From positions 5,441,501-5,505,500 of the forward strand of contig NC_083525.1 in NCBI RefSeq assembly GCF_032362555.1: DNA of 64,000 bases. The letters are read 5' to 3'. Source of the stretch: Amyelois transitella (lineage: Eukaryota > Arthropoda > Insecta > Lepidoptera > Pyralidae). Positions 22,919 to 35,000 of the stretch are shown here, one piece after another (within the stretch, counting starts at the first letter, position 1; each line of letters starts with the position of its first letter). A program made the translations under genes and the position numbers. Below the pieces are notes generated by a model that saw only the letters and a list, made by a program, of their open reading frames with translations, made no database searches and was not told where the DNA came from.

Positions 22919-23013
22919 ATGATACTTTTAATATTCTCAACAAATAAAACAAAGTGTATAGATTAAATCTTTACCTAAGCACGTGATAATTGTAAAGCAT
23001 CTCTTGTACCAAA

Positions 23014-26000
23014 TTAAGAATATGGGGTCCTCGGATTCACGTTGATCATTTCTGTAGTACTGAAACGGAAAAAAATGCATTTTTAGAAATTATTCCAGAC
23101 AAAAATTTTAACTACTTTTACAGTGGCCATGTAGTTGGATTAGATTTACGAATCAGTGATGGACATCACATATAACCCGTTTCAATAAACCTCTAACTTG
23201 TGCACGCAATACTGCATGTAAAATAAAAACAACTTTTGTATGCTTTGTAATATTTTTTAATGTTCAAAAATGTTTTTAACTTAACAGTCACTTTTTTTGC
23301 TAACCTTACGATCTGTCACTTTAAGTACTCGATGCCGTTTTTCGTTCGATTTTTTATAAAAACGGATTATATGTATAACTTATGTTTTGCATGTATAATT
23401 TTGAAATTATGTATGGAATGGGACGTATGTAGTAAAAACATCCCATCCCATACACAATTTCAAATTACAAAATGTAATCTGAACAGTTACAAATTAAGAC
23501 TACATCATATAGGTATATGTCGCAGTAAGAAAATGCTGTGAAATAACCACATCCCTAGGGATAAAATTATACCACGGCTTTATCTATCTTACTGCGACAT
23601 CCTACTTATATTATAAATGCGAAAGTTTGTGAGTATGTCAGTATGGATGTTTGTTATTCTTTCTACGCAAAAACTACTTAATCGATTACAATGAAATTTG
23701 GTATGTAGGTAGCTGAAGACCCAGAATAACATATGGGCTACTTTTTAACCCGGAGTTCCCGCGGGATTGATAGGGTTTCCATGCGGACGAAGTCGCGGGC
23801 GGCCTCTAGTATACAATAATACTATTCAAATAACACTAGGTACACTCAAAAGATATTTAATGCCTACTCTTTTGCCAAAGAATACAAAAAATGGTAATGT
23901 TTCAGATATATCACAGCGACTTACGCACTCGTGTTTGTAGAAGGTTCTTCTTCAAGGAAATAGGAGGGGGTGGTACATGGAACGTATCTAGCGTCACAAA
24001 TATTTTATAAGACCTATTAATACATCGGATGGAATATAATGCCTATCTGGTTAAAAAACATAAACTGGGTGATTTTAAAACGCCTTTTGGTGAAGAAATT
24101 TAATCAATTATTTATTAAAAAAAAAAAATATTACCTTGGGGTGAAAATACACTTATTGTATATAAGTAGGTATTTATGTTTGTAACGCGACAACTTTTGA
24201 ATCGATGGTCTGATTTTGATGAAATTTAAAATGTATGTAGAATTTTTAAAGTTCGTAGGGCATCAAAATCGGTTAATACGTTTTTAAGATATTACAGTTT
24301 TGAAAACATTTAAGTGTTCGCGAGTTTTGAAGTCCGCGGCGAATGACTAGCATTACATCAATTTAAGGATAATTAAATAAAAAAGCCGTGTGGTTCCCGG
24401 CACTTCAGATTAAGACCATTCCATATTTTCCCCATAGATGTAGTAAAAGGAAACTGAGGAAAAAGCTAATAAAATTGGGTTTCTTCCTGTAGGCGATGGG
24501 CTAACAATCTGTTACTATTTGAATCTCAATTCCATCTTTCCATCTTAAGACAAACAACTGAATGTGGCCTTTCAGACTTTTCAAGACTTTTAGCTGTCTA
24601 ACCCGCAAGAAACAAACATGATTATATGTAATGAATGAGATTCAAATAGGTTGATAGCTCATCGCAAGAATAAACCCAAGTTTATTAACCCATCCCTTAG
24701 GCGGTCTTTACTTCATCCATAGGATCCTATTTCCTCTAGTGCCGGTAACCACACGGCTCTTCGATATTTAAAAAATAAAGAAGTTTAATTACCTTTTAGA
24801 GCAGCGGACGTGTATGACCAGTAAGACGATGCCTAAAAGCAGGCACAGTGTTCCAACGACCACATAAGCGACGCCCAAGAAAGGATTCTTCCCGCCGAGA
24901 AGTGACGTAGTCGATATTATGAACGTCTTGCGACCATTGAAGTTGATCACGGTGTAGTCTGCAAAAGAGAAATGTTAAAGTTTGTTATATTATGTAACTC
25001 TAGACTGATATATCTAAGATTATCCCAAATAATATTATAAATGCGAAAGTAAGTTTATTTGTTTGTTACTTCTTCGTGCGTTATCTACTAAAGCAATGTT
25101 TTTGTAATTTTGCGTAATTAAGAGTCTGGAGAATAGACTACTAGAGGGTAGTTTTCATCCCGGTAAAAACTAAACTTCCCGTGGGATTTGCGAAAACCAT
25201 GTATTCATTTGTAGGTGGTACAAAATAAGTCATACAAAAGAAAAAGAAATCATAAGCAACATGCTGTGTCCCGCCACTATGAATCTCAATTCCATTAAAA
25301 AAGCCATACAGCTGACTGTGGCCTTTCAGTCTTTTCAAGACTGTTGCATTCGTCACGCCCACAAGGGATATAAACGAGACTTTATAACATGCTTTGTCAA
25401 AAAATTAAAAATAGCAATATTATCATAAAGAGTTAAAGAATATGCCGTGTGGTTCCCGGCATCAATACAAAAAAGAGTAGGACCACTCCATCTCGTTCCC
25501 ATGGATGTCGTAAAAGGCGACTAAGGGATAGGCTTATAAACTTGGGATTCTTCTTTTAGGCGATGGGCTAGCAACCCGTCACTATTTGAATCTCAATTCT
25601 ATCATTAAGCCAAACAGCTGAACGTGGCCTATCAGTCTTTTCAAGACTGTTGGCTCTGTCTACCCCGTAAGGGATAAAGACGTGATCATATGTATGTATG
25701 TATGTATGTTAAAGAATACTGACTATAAGCAACTTGTAGCATGTAGTCGCCCTTGAGCAGCCCGTCGGAGAAGCCCGGCTTGCTGTGGTCCACGCGCCGG
25801 TACAGCTTGCGGAACGTCGGCAGCGCCGCCGTGCGCATCCATACGATTAAATCCTCGTTCTGATTTTAAAAAAAGATTTTTTTTTTTAAATTATGTAACT
25901 TAAGTGGAAGCAGAAAAGTGCGAACACGCCAGGATGAGGGAGACAAAAGTTTTAAAAATAAATGATTGCTGCAGTTTTGGCAACTTTAAAATAATTTAAA

Positions 26001-28260
26001 AAAATACAATATTTAGTCATTGTCTCATTACAGATTTTATTTGAGTAGAAAGTTGAGGTTATTTATAATTTCTTATATTTTTAACAAATGTTTTAAAAAG
26101 TTTAAAGAGTAGCAGTTAATTAAACTAAGAAAAGTTAATGTAATGTAGTTTTAGTTTGAATTGTATTTACCTGGAATCCATTGTTATTCGGATCTTCGAG
26201 GTCCAGTTCCCAAATGTTACGACGCCAGTTCAACGGCTTTGAAAAGTTTGCAAAAGCTGAAACATGCATAATATTAGTGAACAATTGAATATGTATGTAT
26301 CGATCTAGTAACAGTTATATTTACTACTCAAAGTAGTTATCTGCTTTTGTGTTCAAAATCTACACCATTTGGTCTATATATTTGCCTTAAGACTTTGAGA
26401 TCTTACAAAAGAGTTCAAAAATCAGTAAACTGGAATTGTATCAAATAGAATATAATTGATAGGAAAAACCAATAGCATTTTTAGAATTTTGGGAAGAACT
26501 ACTACAAATGAACCAATTTCTCTAATTCTATATTGAAAAAATTAACTTTAACTTTAAAATTTTCCTTGACAAATAAAATGTGATACCTGTCTGAAGATCC
26601 CCTGGTGGGTTCCTGAACTTGATCTCCTTGTCAGAGCTCCAAGCAATGCCGGTACGGAAAATAGGCACTTGTTCCATTTTATTTTGCAAATATGCATACA
26701 CAGTCAATGTATCTGTAAAGTGTCAAGTTCTTTTATTCATTTATTACACATAAATATACCAAATCGACGTCTCCTTCAGGGTAGACAGAGCCTGTTCTGC
26801 TGGGTGTCCTTATTATGGAATTTAGATTCTGTTAAGTGTCAATTCCTAATTCGGCCTCTGTGGCATAGTGGTAGTATGCTTGTCTGTGACACAGAAGGTT
26901 CCAGGTTTGGATCCCGGCCAAGGTATGTATGATGAGAAACAAACTTTTACTGAATGGCTTGGGTCTTGCCTATAATAAATTAGATTTATTCTATAAAATA
27001 GTACTGGTATTGTGGAGTTAGTATCTTGTAACACAAGTCTCGAAAATATAAATACTTGTTTATATTTCATTCAAATGTCTTGGGACAAGCTTTTGTCCCA
27101 TATGTGGAAAATAAAAAGACATACCATTGAAAAGGGAATTGGCAATTGCACCACAGGGCGCCACAGGCTTGCTGTCCAAATAGGCAAATGGCACGCAGTC
27201 TGAAGATGGAGTCATGGACAGCCGACCCAGTAGTTGGTTGTCATCTCTGGGTAAAAATGTTAATAACAATTAGTTTCAAATGAAATCAATCTTATATTGC
27301 AAGTCAATAGCATGTTGGTTAGGATAAATGTCACCATAAAAAAAGTAACTTATGGTTTGCATAAAATAAAACCAAACTTAAGTTTTATAACTTGCAAAAG
27401 ATTTTACATTACAGCAGATTATAAACTTTTTTTTAAATTTTTTATGGAATGAAAAAGTATACTTATGAAAAAATTAAAGTAAGTTGTTCTAAATACTCAT
27501 AAGCATATAATTAAAACGGGCATTGAATCACACATACCTAGATTTCACGTATCTACGATGATTCTGATAATAGTTGCTAAGGCCGTAGTAAAAGAAGACA
27601 TTACTTTGGAAATTGTCATCCAAAGTGAAATTGATTTGGCATTCACAAGGAGCCATGAAGTGCTGCTTGATGTACTCGGCGCATGTGATGTTTTCTCCCA
27701 CTTTCATGCAATCTGTGTAATCAATAACTTTCTCTTTAACCTGGAAAAGATAATGATTTAAGTCAATATTCTGTTTGTCGTTCATCTTCTTAGGGTTGTG
27801 GTTACATTTTTCATTTTTGTGAATCAATTCACAAACGTTAACAAGACATTAGAGAGATCACTCTTACTATCGCTGCAGTTAATCTTGCGAAAAAGCGATG
27901 AGAATGTGATATTGAACCACATTGTTTATTGAATTGATAACATATCATATTTACCTCGTCTGAAAAATATAGGAGTCCAATGCCAACAGGAATGAAGGCG
28001 ATCCCTATTACAAAGAATGTTGGCAAAACAGTCCCAGCCGTCAGTATCGGTTGCCATGCTGGTAACCGCTGCTGCTTAAATGCCGAATCTGGAAACGAAT
28101 ATTTTGCTATACTTTATGGATAGAGAAGCACCAATTTACTAAATGTTAAAGCTATTAAATCGATACGACAAGGTCGAGCACTTAAGGGTGTGTCATTGAG
28201 CTTACCAGCAGGACGCTTTGACTTTGTATTAGGATCTGATGTCTCACTAGAAGTAGCCAT
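23014..28260 (-). CDS. TMEM30A: CDC50/TMEM30 family subunit of P4-ATPase lipid flippase (9 exons, complete)
   Basis: Exons in order are 28260-28206, 28088-27955, 27740-27538, 27246-27125, 26712-26587, 26256-26171, 25859-25724, 24958-24793 and 23059-23014. They sum to 1074 bases, or 357 residues plus TAA, close to vertebrate TMEM30[21 protein letters not shown] leads into transmembrane helix 1 (about 38-60). A large ectodomain has paired cysteines (DCMK, ITCAEY, PCECQ), NxT/S sites (ENIT, INFT) and [18 protein letters not shown]. Helix 2 follows NPFLGVAY (about 315-336), and the cytosolic tail ends [14 protein letters not shown]. The protein pairs with P4-ATPases for ER exit and phospholipid flipping. 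The donor of exon 7 is a weak GTCAGT with a SINE inserted right behind it. Introns also hold SINE-B and Helitron remnants. It shares a promoter region with the septin. Confidence 0.95.
23600..23809 (+). mobile_element. Lep1-like non-autonomous Helitron
   Basis: It starts TCCTACTTATATTATAAATG and ends GCGGACGAAGTCGCGGGCGG then CTAG. It is flanked by A on the left and T on the right, as expected for Helitron insertion between A and T. Its body (AAACTACTTAATCGATTAC, GAAATTTGGTATGTAGGTAG) is shared with the copies at 32636, 32972 and 43343. It lies in the last CDC50 intron. Confidence 0.82.
24130..24354 (+). repeat. Diverged Helitron-like repeat
   Basis: TTTGAATCGATGGTCTGATT, GATGAAATTTAAAATGTATG, AAAATCGGTTAATACG and a CCGCGGCGAATGACTAG end resemble an older relative of the Lep1-type element. 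The borders are approximate. Confidence 0.45.
24385..24758. repeat. Two SINE-A copies in inverted arrangement
   Basis: A diverged sense copy (24385-24632, starting GCCGTGTGGTTCCCGGCAC) is followed at once by a truncated antisense copy (24637-24758, ending GCCGGTAACCACACGGC). Together they form an imperfect inverted repeat in the last CDC50 intron. Confidence 0.75.
25030..25400 (+). repeat. Diverged Helitron piece followed by SINE-A 3' fragment
   Basis: ATTATAAATGCGAAAGTAAG and CTTCCCGTGGGATTTGCG mark an old Lep1-like piece (about 25030-25190). TGAATCTCAATTCC, TTTCAGTCTTTTCAAGACTG and AAGGGATATAAACGAGAC mark a SINE-A 3' fragment (about 25276-25392). Both lie in CDC50 intron 7. Confidence 0.6.
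25432..25718 (+). repeat. SINE-A, full length, beside a CDC50 splice donor
   Basis: The body runs from about 25443 (GCCGTGTGGTTCCCGGCATC) to an ATGT tail at 25707. The 11-base target duplication GTTAAAGAATA occurs at 25432-25442 and 25708-25718. The CDC50 exon 7 donor GT is at 25723-25722, so the insertion ends five bases from the exon boundary. Confidence 0.9.
26851..27045 (+). repeat. tRNA-derived SINE-B
   Basis: GTGGCATAGTGGTAGTATGC and GGTTCCAGGTTTGGATCCCG are strong tRNA-like A and B boxes. The body has ATGATGAGAAAC, TATTGTGGAGTTAG and ACAAGTCTCGAAA, as in the other SINE-B copies. It lies in CDC50 intron 4, antisense to the gene. Confidence 0.85.
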
Positions 28261-29099
28261 TCTAAAATAGCATCAAATTATGCGGTAAAAACACTTGCGT
28301 TAATACAATACAATAATTAATAAATCGACATCCACATCAAGAATATTTTTGTTGATTTCAGTCAGATTCTTCTGTTCTGACGATTCTGTCCTGCCTGTCA
28401 GTGTCAGAAAGCGACTTCACATCATAGAATGTCATTTTGACAGCTATTGACAGATTTGAAATATGTTTTTTTTTATTCTGTCGATGAAACCAACAGTTCC
28501 GTAATTACAAGTTTGAATGTAAGTACCATGTTGTTTGTGTTGCCGGTAATACATTTTTAATATTGTTTTCGTAGTTTTATGATCTATTACAGCATTGAAT
28601 CAACATTAAAATTTGATGTTGTCCTAAATATCCCGAGATAGCAGTGAAGTAAAGCATCCACAGTGACCTTAAATGATGAATATTCTATAAAAAGGCAGGA
28701 AAACGACTAAAACTAAGCTATTGAAGAAGTTTGATTGCCACAATGAAGAAGAAAAAAAAAATGTTGGCAATTTCGACAGACTTGTCATTGTCAAACAAAA
28801 AAATCAAATGTCAAGTTGAACAGAGACATTTTGTTTGAAACAGATTTGTCCTTTTTTTCAGTGTTTGGTGTTGAGTGGTTAGTTCGAGGGTGTTGTAATT
28901 TTAAGATTTCATAAATTATAACAACTAACACTCACAATAGCATATAGCAGACCAAAGTGTCCTAACAAAATCCTATTAATTGGGTTCGTAAACCGCTTAC
29001 CGGTTTGGATCAATTGTTTTAACTTTTTGATATTACATTCGTCATCGCCAACGATCATTCACATTCCATCCACTCCACAGCGAAAACAAGAAAAAGAAA
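28261..29099. promoter_or_regulatory. Divergent promoter region between CDC50 and septin
   Basis: The two start codons face away from each other 839 bases apart. The interval contains eight TGTCA/TGACA pentamers in two clusters: 28395-28455 (CTGTCAGTGTCAG, ATGTCATTTTGACAG, ATTGACAG) and 28775-28815 (TTGTCATTGTCAA, ATGTCAAG). I see no TATA box for either gene. A similar pentamer cluster precedes TRAPPC3. Both 5' UTRs should lie here. Confidence 0.6.
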
Positions 29100-32000
29100 A
29101 TGTCCAGCGATACAGGCAAAAACGTAAGTACATATGTCGTATCTAATTATAAAGTAGTTCATACGAAAGCAATTCTGAGGAGACGAGGATATTTTCCCTT
29201 TTTTATAATACCATTCCATTAGTGAAGTAGATCTCGATACAGTTATCGGCGGATGTGTGTCACTGTTTGTGCATGCACGGAATATTTCATATGTACCTAC
29301 TTACAAAACAACATACCTACATATTTAATGAAAGAAATTTGCAAACAGGCTAGGCTTCTACTTTGTATTATTGCCATAGGCAGGCAGATTCCATGTTCTT
29401 GAAGTTGTTTGCTACTGTAATTTGTATATGTATTGGAACAGATATCCTATTCCTTATTATTTACTTCCTGTTATGGAATAGTAAAACTTTTATTCTTAAA
29501 ACAAATTTCTATGGAAACTAAACATACATATTTTTTTACCATTTTGCCATGATTTTTATTTAGACTGTCTGTTTTTTTTTTGGGATTATTGAAATTCCTT
29601 TGAGTGCATACAAAGTTCCAGGAAAAAAATCTTGTGTTAAATGGAAATAAACTCTCCTGTAGTGGGAATAATTTAAAAAAATAATGATCTTGTCCCTGGT
29701 TTCTTTTCATAAACAACTAAGTGGCTCACTTATCTGTTACTTCAAAGAATGCTGTTTGCTAGGTACACACAAAACAAATGACCTGCTTATCACTAGTAAT
29801 TATGCAGCTGCTTTCAATTTACTGACTCCTACATGAGTAGTACCTAATAGTAAAGGAAGTTTAAATATTTTAGATTTAATTACATGAATGTTTAGTATAT
29901 TTTCTAGGAAAAACAAACTTTTTTGATATTTATCATTTTTGTTTTGTTTGTTTTTAAGTTTTTATTATACCTATTTCAGAAAATATCATAATTTCAATAG
30001 AAGAATAGAATATATTTGTAATATCAGATATTTGTTATTCAATAAATATGAAACCTCTAATATTTTTTGATAATAATGTTTTTTTAGTTCTCAAACTTGG
30101 AGACTCCAGGCTATGTGGGGTTTGCCAACCTGCCAAACCAGGTGCACCGCAAGTCGGTCAAAAAAGGATTCGAGTTCACTCTGATGGTGGTGGGGGAGAG
30201 TGGACTGGGAAAATCAACTCTGGTCAACTCTCTATTTCTTACTGATCTCTATCCAGAACGAGTCATTCCGGATGCTACAGGTAAGTAAACCAATATAGAG
30301 TCTTTCTCACAACTTTTTTTTTTTCTATGAACACCATCAAATACTCGACAATTTGCATTGAAAAATAATAAAAAATAAATCTTTGAGACTAATGTATGAC
30401 ATATAAGTTTGGTATATTGCATATCTATTGTACTATTGTTTTTTTGAAAACTAATGGGCTTTACTCTTAAAACACTCACTCTAATCATTTTGCATTTTCT
30501 GTTATGATATTTCAGTTTTACTAACAAACAAAAAATAATATGACAAAAATATGGCATGAGTTTTTATATTGTCAAGTTTACTCTAGGATGACTTAAGCTT
30601 CTCCATTCCAACTTTAACTTTGTTTCTTATTATCAGAAAAAACAAACCAAACTGTGAAGCTCGACGCCTCCACGGTGGAAATTGAAGAGCGCGGCGTCAA
30701 ACTTCGCCTGACTGTGGTCGATACTCCTGGCTATGGGGATGCCATAGACAACACTGACTGCTTCCGAGTGAGAACCACTTTTTTACAATTAGGTTTATTA
30801 GCTGTCTGAAGCTGGATTTGATTATTGTGATAACAACTTTGGCTTCATCGATTTTTGTTAGTTAGGTTTTTGAAAAAAAAAAAAAAATTGCTTTTAACAT
30901 GTATAAAAAAAGAAATTGAAAGATTAGGCCGTGAGTTCCATATCCAAATATCTATTGAGCATTATGCTTAGTTTGTATAACTTTTCATTCAAATTTTCTT
31001 TATGTCATTATCCTATCCTTATATTATACAATGGATTTCGATGAGATCAATACCAAATTTTTTTTACATAAACTTTTGGGTTAAGTTTTCTGCTATAGTT
31101 AGTGAGTGTCTTGACCATAAGTTGTTAAACTTTATTTGGTATGCTTCAGTCTATAATCCAGTACATCGACGAGCAGTTCGAACGGTTCCTCCGCGACGAG
31201 AGCGGCCTCAACCGGCGGAACATCGTCGACAATCGCATCCATTGCTGTTTTTACTTCATATCGCCTTTTGGACATGGGTAATTTCTTATTCTATTATTAC
31301 AAACTAGCTCTCGCATGCGGCTATGCTCCTGGGACATTTTCAGAAAAAAAAAACCAAACCTATGATAATGCTGAAGGTTTTAGGAGCATACAGTAATTGT
31401 AGAACAAAGGTGCTACTTATTTCAATAGGAATCGCTTCCAGTAGACCCATGAGAGTAGAGATGAATATTGGAGCAGTATGGCGTGTGCATAAATATGGTA
31501 GGCAATGGAAAAAATCTTTTCAAAGAATGTATCACCTTTAACTGAACAGCCTAATCTCGAATCGAAAAGCTTAGGTAGATATAAATACCACTATAAACAG
31601 AATGATTAAAAAAAACAATGTAGGTACAAGAGGTATGAAATATTTGGAGCTTTTATGACATATCAATGTATCCTTTCAATGCCAATTGTTGAGGTTTTGA
31701 TATTGTTTATAATGAAAATATTTGAATGCCATTACGTACCTAAAGTCTTATAAATTTTAAGCAAATTTCTTATGCTAACTGCGCTCTGTTAGGAATTTTG
31801 GCATAAAAAGTACCATGCGTGTTATTCGGTAATGATCAGTGATACCATGGCCACATTTAACTGGATTTAATGCAGAAACAAGAAAGAACCCGAAGCATAG
31901 TAGCGGAGAGTGCAACTGAAAACACGCTAAGATAAAAGGATAGGATGCCACACTCGAATTTTTTGAACCCTTTCTAGTAAATGAGTTAGGCTAGCTGTCC

Positions 32001-35000
32001 ATTGATGCAATGCAGGGTAGTTGAGTGAAGGAGTCCGGCAATGTTTACCAATAGGGTTGCTGAGCGGAGATATTTTATGAAATCCTACTGTTCAATCTTG
32101 TCCTGTCAATGAAATAATTCCGATTTTGATATTACCTCTGACATGCCTTTTACACAGATTGAAGCCACTTGACATAGAGTTCATGAAACAACTCCACAAC
32201 AAAGTGAACATTGTCCCCGTTATCGCGAAGGCTGACTGCTTGACCAAGAAGGAGGTGCAGCGGCTCAAGACCAGGGTAAATATCTGTTTTTTAACTTAAT
32301 TTAGGACCTTTGAAATATGTGGGTTAGCTATGCTTTGATTTCGTCAAGATGTAAAGAGGCGTATTAGTTAACGGTTTTTAACCCATTTCATTGATCTAAT
32401 GACGGCTTCCGGGGCGCAGCGGTAGTGCCATTGTCTGTAACATCGGTGGTCCGGCCAGGGTATGATGAGAAACGAACATTTTCTGAATTGGGATGTTTAT
32501 CTTTATAAGTATTTATTATAAAATATAGTATTGTGAAAAATGTTACACTTTCTATTTATATTTTTCATAGTTGGTAACAATACTAATATAATCCCGAACG
32601 CTCAATTCAAAAGGGGAGCTTGCAAATCAGTTCAATCCTACTATACTATTATAAAGGCGAAAGTTTGTATGGATGTATGGATGTTTGTTACTCTTTCACG
32701 CAAAAACTACTGAACCGATTACCATGAAATTTGGTATGTAGGTAGCTGAAGACCCAGAATAACACATAGGCTACTTTTTATCCCAGAGTTCCCGCGGGAT
32801 TGATAGGGTTTCCATGCGGACGAAGTCGCGGGCGGCCTTACAAACAAACATTATCATTATTTCAGTTATATCAGTTCCTTTATTGTTTGCCGGTTGACTG
32901 GAAGACATCCCTTCATGGGATAAATCCGCCATTGCAAGTGATTTGTTTCTTTTATAACTATGTACTAATTTCTTGTACTATTATAAAGGCGAAAGTTTGT
33001 ATGGATGTATGGATGTTTGTTACTCTTTCACGCAAAAACTACTGAACCGATTACCATGAAATTTGGTATGTAGGTAGCTGAAGACCCAGAATAACACATA
33101 GGCTACTTTTTATCCCAGAGTTCCCGCGGGATTGATAGGGTTTCCATGCGGACGAAGTCGCGGGCGGCCTCTAGTTATTTATATTTATATTTTTTGTTTA
33201 TCACACTGTCTCACATGACATTATAATATATTTGTTTCAGGTTATGGAAGAAATTGAGAGGGAAGGCATCAAGATATACCCGCTGCCGGATTGCGACAGC
33301 GACGAGGATGAGGATTACAAGGAACAGGTACCTCTTGATAATGGTTTATGAATTTTAGTATTGGTAATTTCTATCCAACTTTATTGGGGATGGCTAATAA
33401 ACTTCGGATTCCTCTTGTAGGTGATGGGCTAGCAACCTGTCCCAATTTGATCTCAATTCTATTATTAAGCCATACAGCTGAACCTGGCCTTTCAGTCTTT
33501 TGAAAACTGTATGCTCTGTCCACCCTGCAAGGGATACAGACGTGATTATATTGTATGTATGAATAATAAATATCATACTTCCAAAATTTCCTATAACTAT
33601 TTGAAGCTCAATGCCATCATTAAGCCACAACCCTGAATGTGGCCTTTTGGACTTTTCAAGACTGTTAGCCCTGTCTTCCCAGCACGGGATATAGATGTGA
33701 TTATATGTTTATATTTACGATTATAGTTGCGTCATGTTTTGCGAATAGAGTATCAAATGGCCATCAAAATGTTCACTAACCTTCGGATTTCCTAAGTTTG
33801 CTTATATTAATTTTCTCGGCGCAAGTGACCCTATATTTTTTTTAAAACAGGTGCGTCAGCTGAAAGCGGCCGTGCCGTTCGCGGTGTGCGGCGCGGGCCA
33901 GCAGCTGGAGGTGCGCGGGCGGCGCGTGCGCGGCCGCCTGTACCCCTGGGGCGTGGTGGAGGTGGAGAACCCCGACCACTGCGACTTCATCAAGCTGCGG
34001 ACCATGCTCATGTGAGCTTACTCAATTATTTTACCACTGTACTGTGGTATTTTAGGGGAGTCTATTGCAAGATATAGGCCAAAAGTTTCGATGAGAACGG
34101 AGATGCCGTGCCGTGTGGTTCCCGGCACCATTACAAAGAAAGAATAGGACCACTCCATATCTTTCCCACGGATGTCGTAAAAGGCTACTAAAGGATAGGC
34201 TTATAAACTTGGGATTCCTCTTTTAGGCGATGGGCTAGCAACCTGTCACTATTTGAATCTCAATTCTATCACTAAGCCAAACAGCTGAGCGTGGCCTATA
34301 GGGCTAATAGACGTGATCATATGTATGTATGTATGAGAACGGAGATAGGAAACATGTCATGCAGGTTGTCATAGGACTATCTTTCCCGGAGAAGCAGAGA
34401 CTTTATTTTTCCGCTTGCCATAATCTATGCATAGTTCTTTTGCTTCATCTACATTCATAAATATCTTCTCTCGGTCTCGGATACTTAAGACCTGACCTTT
34501 TGTCAGGACGTCCTGTAATACTTGGCAGCCATTCTAGAACCTTTCCGGGCATCAACCATTATTTCTACTTGCTATGGGTAATGTCACACACTTTTGTTCT
34601 GTGAATTTTTCTTTTTGACGAGAAAAACGCTAATATAGAATAGATTAACAAGCTCTATCTGTTGGCAGTTTAAGCAAACTCTCCTTTTGAATTGAGCGTT
34701 CGGGATTATATTAGTATTGTTACCAACTATGAAAAATAAGTCTTTTATTTTTTCAGCACCCACATGCAGGACCTGCAGGAGGTGACTCAGGAAGTGCACT
34801 ACGAGAACTACCGCTCCGAGAGACTCGCGAGACAGGGACAGGTGCCGAAGCGACACACGTGAGTAATTGTGCAACTTTTTACGAAGAAAACATACATTTA
34901 GTCACGTCTATATCCCTTGCAAGGTAGACAGTGCTGCTGGCTCTTGAAAGGACTGATAGACCCATTCAGCTAAATGGCTTTATGATTTTAGTATGACAGG

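Larger units (their letters stand above)
19936..23013. other. Intergenic region between 5'-nucleotidase start and CDC50 end
   Basis: It is AT-rich with no coding signal. It contains a truncated SINE-A (about 20690-20830), a 19-base-arm hairpin (22344-22392) and a tRNA-derived SINE (22664-22918). The first few hundred bases should hold the 5'-nucleotidase promoter, but I see no clear TATA box. The last 100 bases are the CDC50 3' UTR. Confidence 0.55.

Noticed and set aside
24793-24958. CDC50 ending at the stop just after exon 8 (AGG-TAA)
   Set aside because: A donor GTAATT sits at that point, and the exon at 23059-23014 adds a tail typical of insect CDC50 proteins in the right phase. The longer form is preferred, though the short one could be an isoform.
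26851-26925. Possible tRNA gene
   Set aside because: Strong A and B boxes, but no cloverleaf acceptor stem. The same head plus body recurs at 22664 and 32403, so it is a SINE head.
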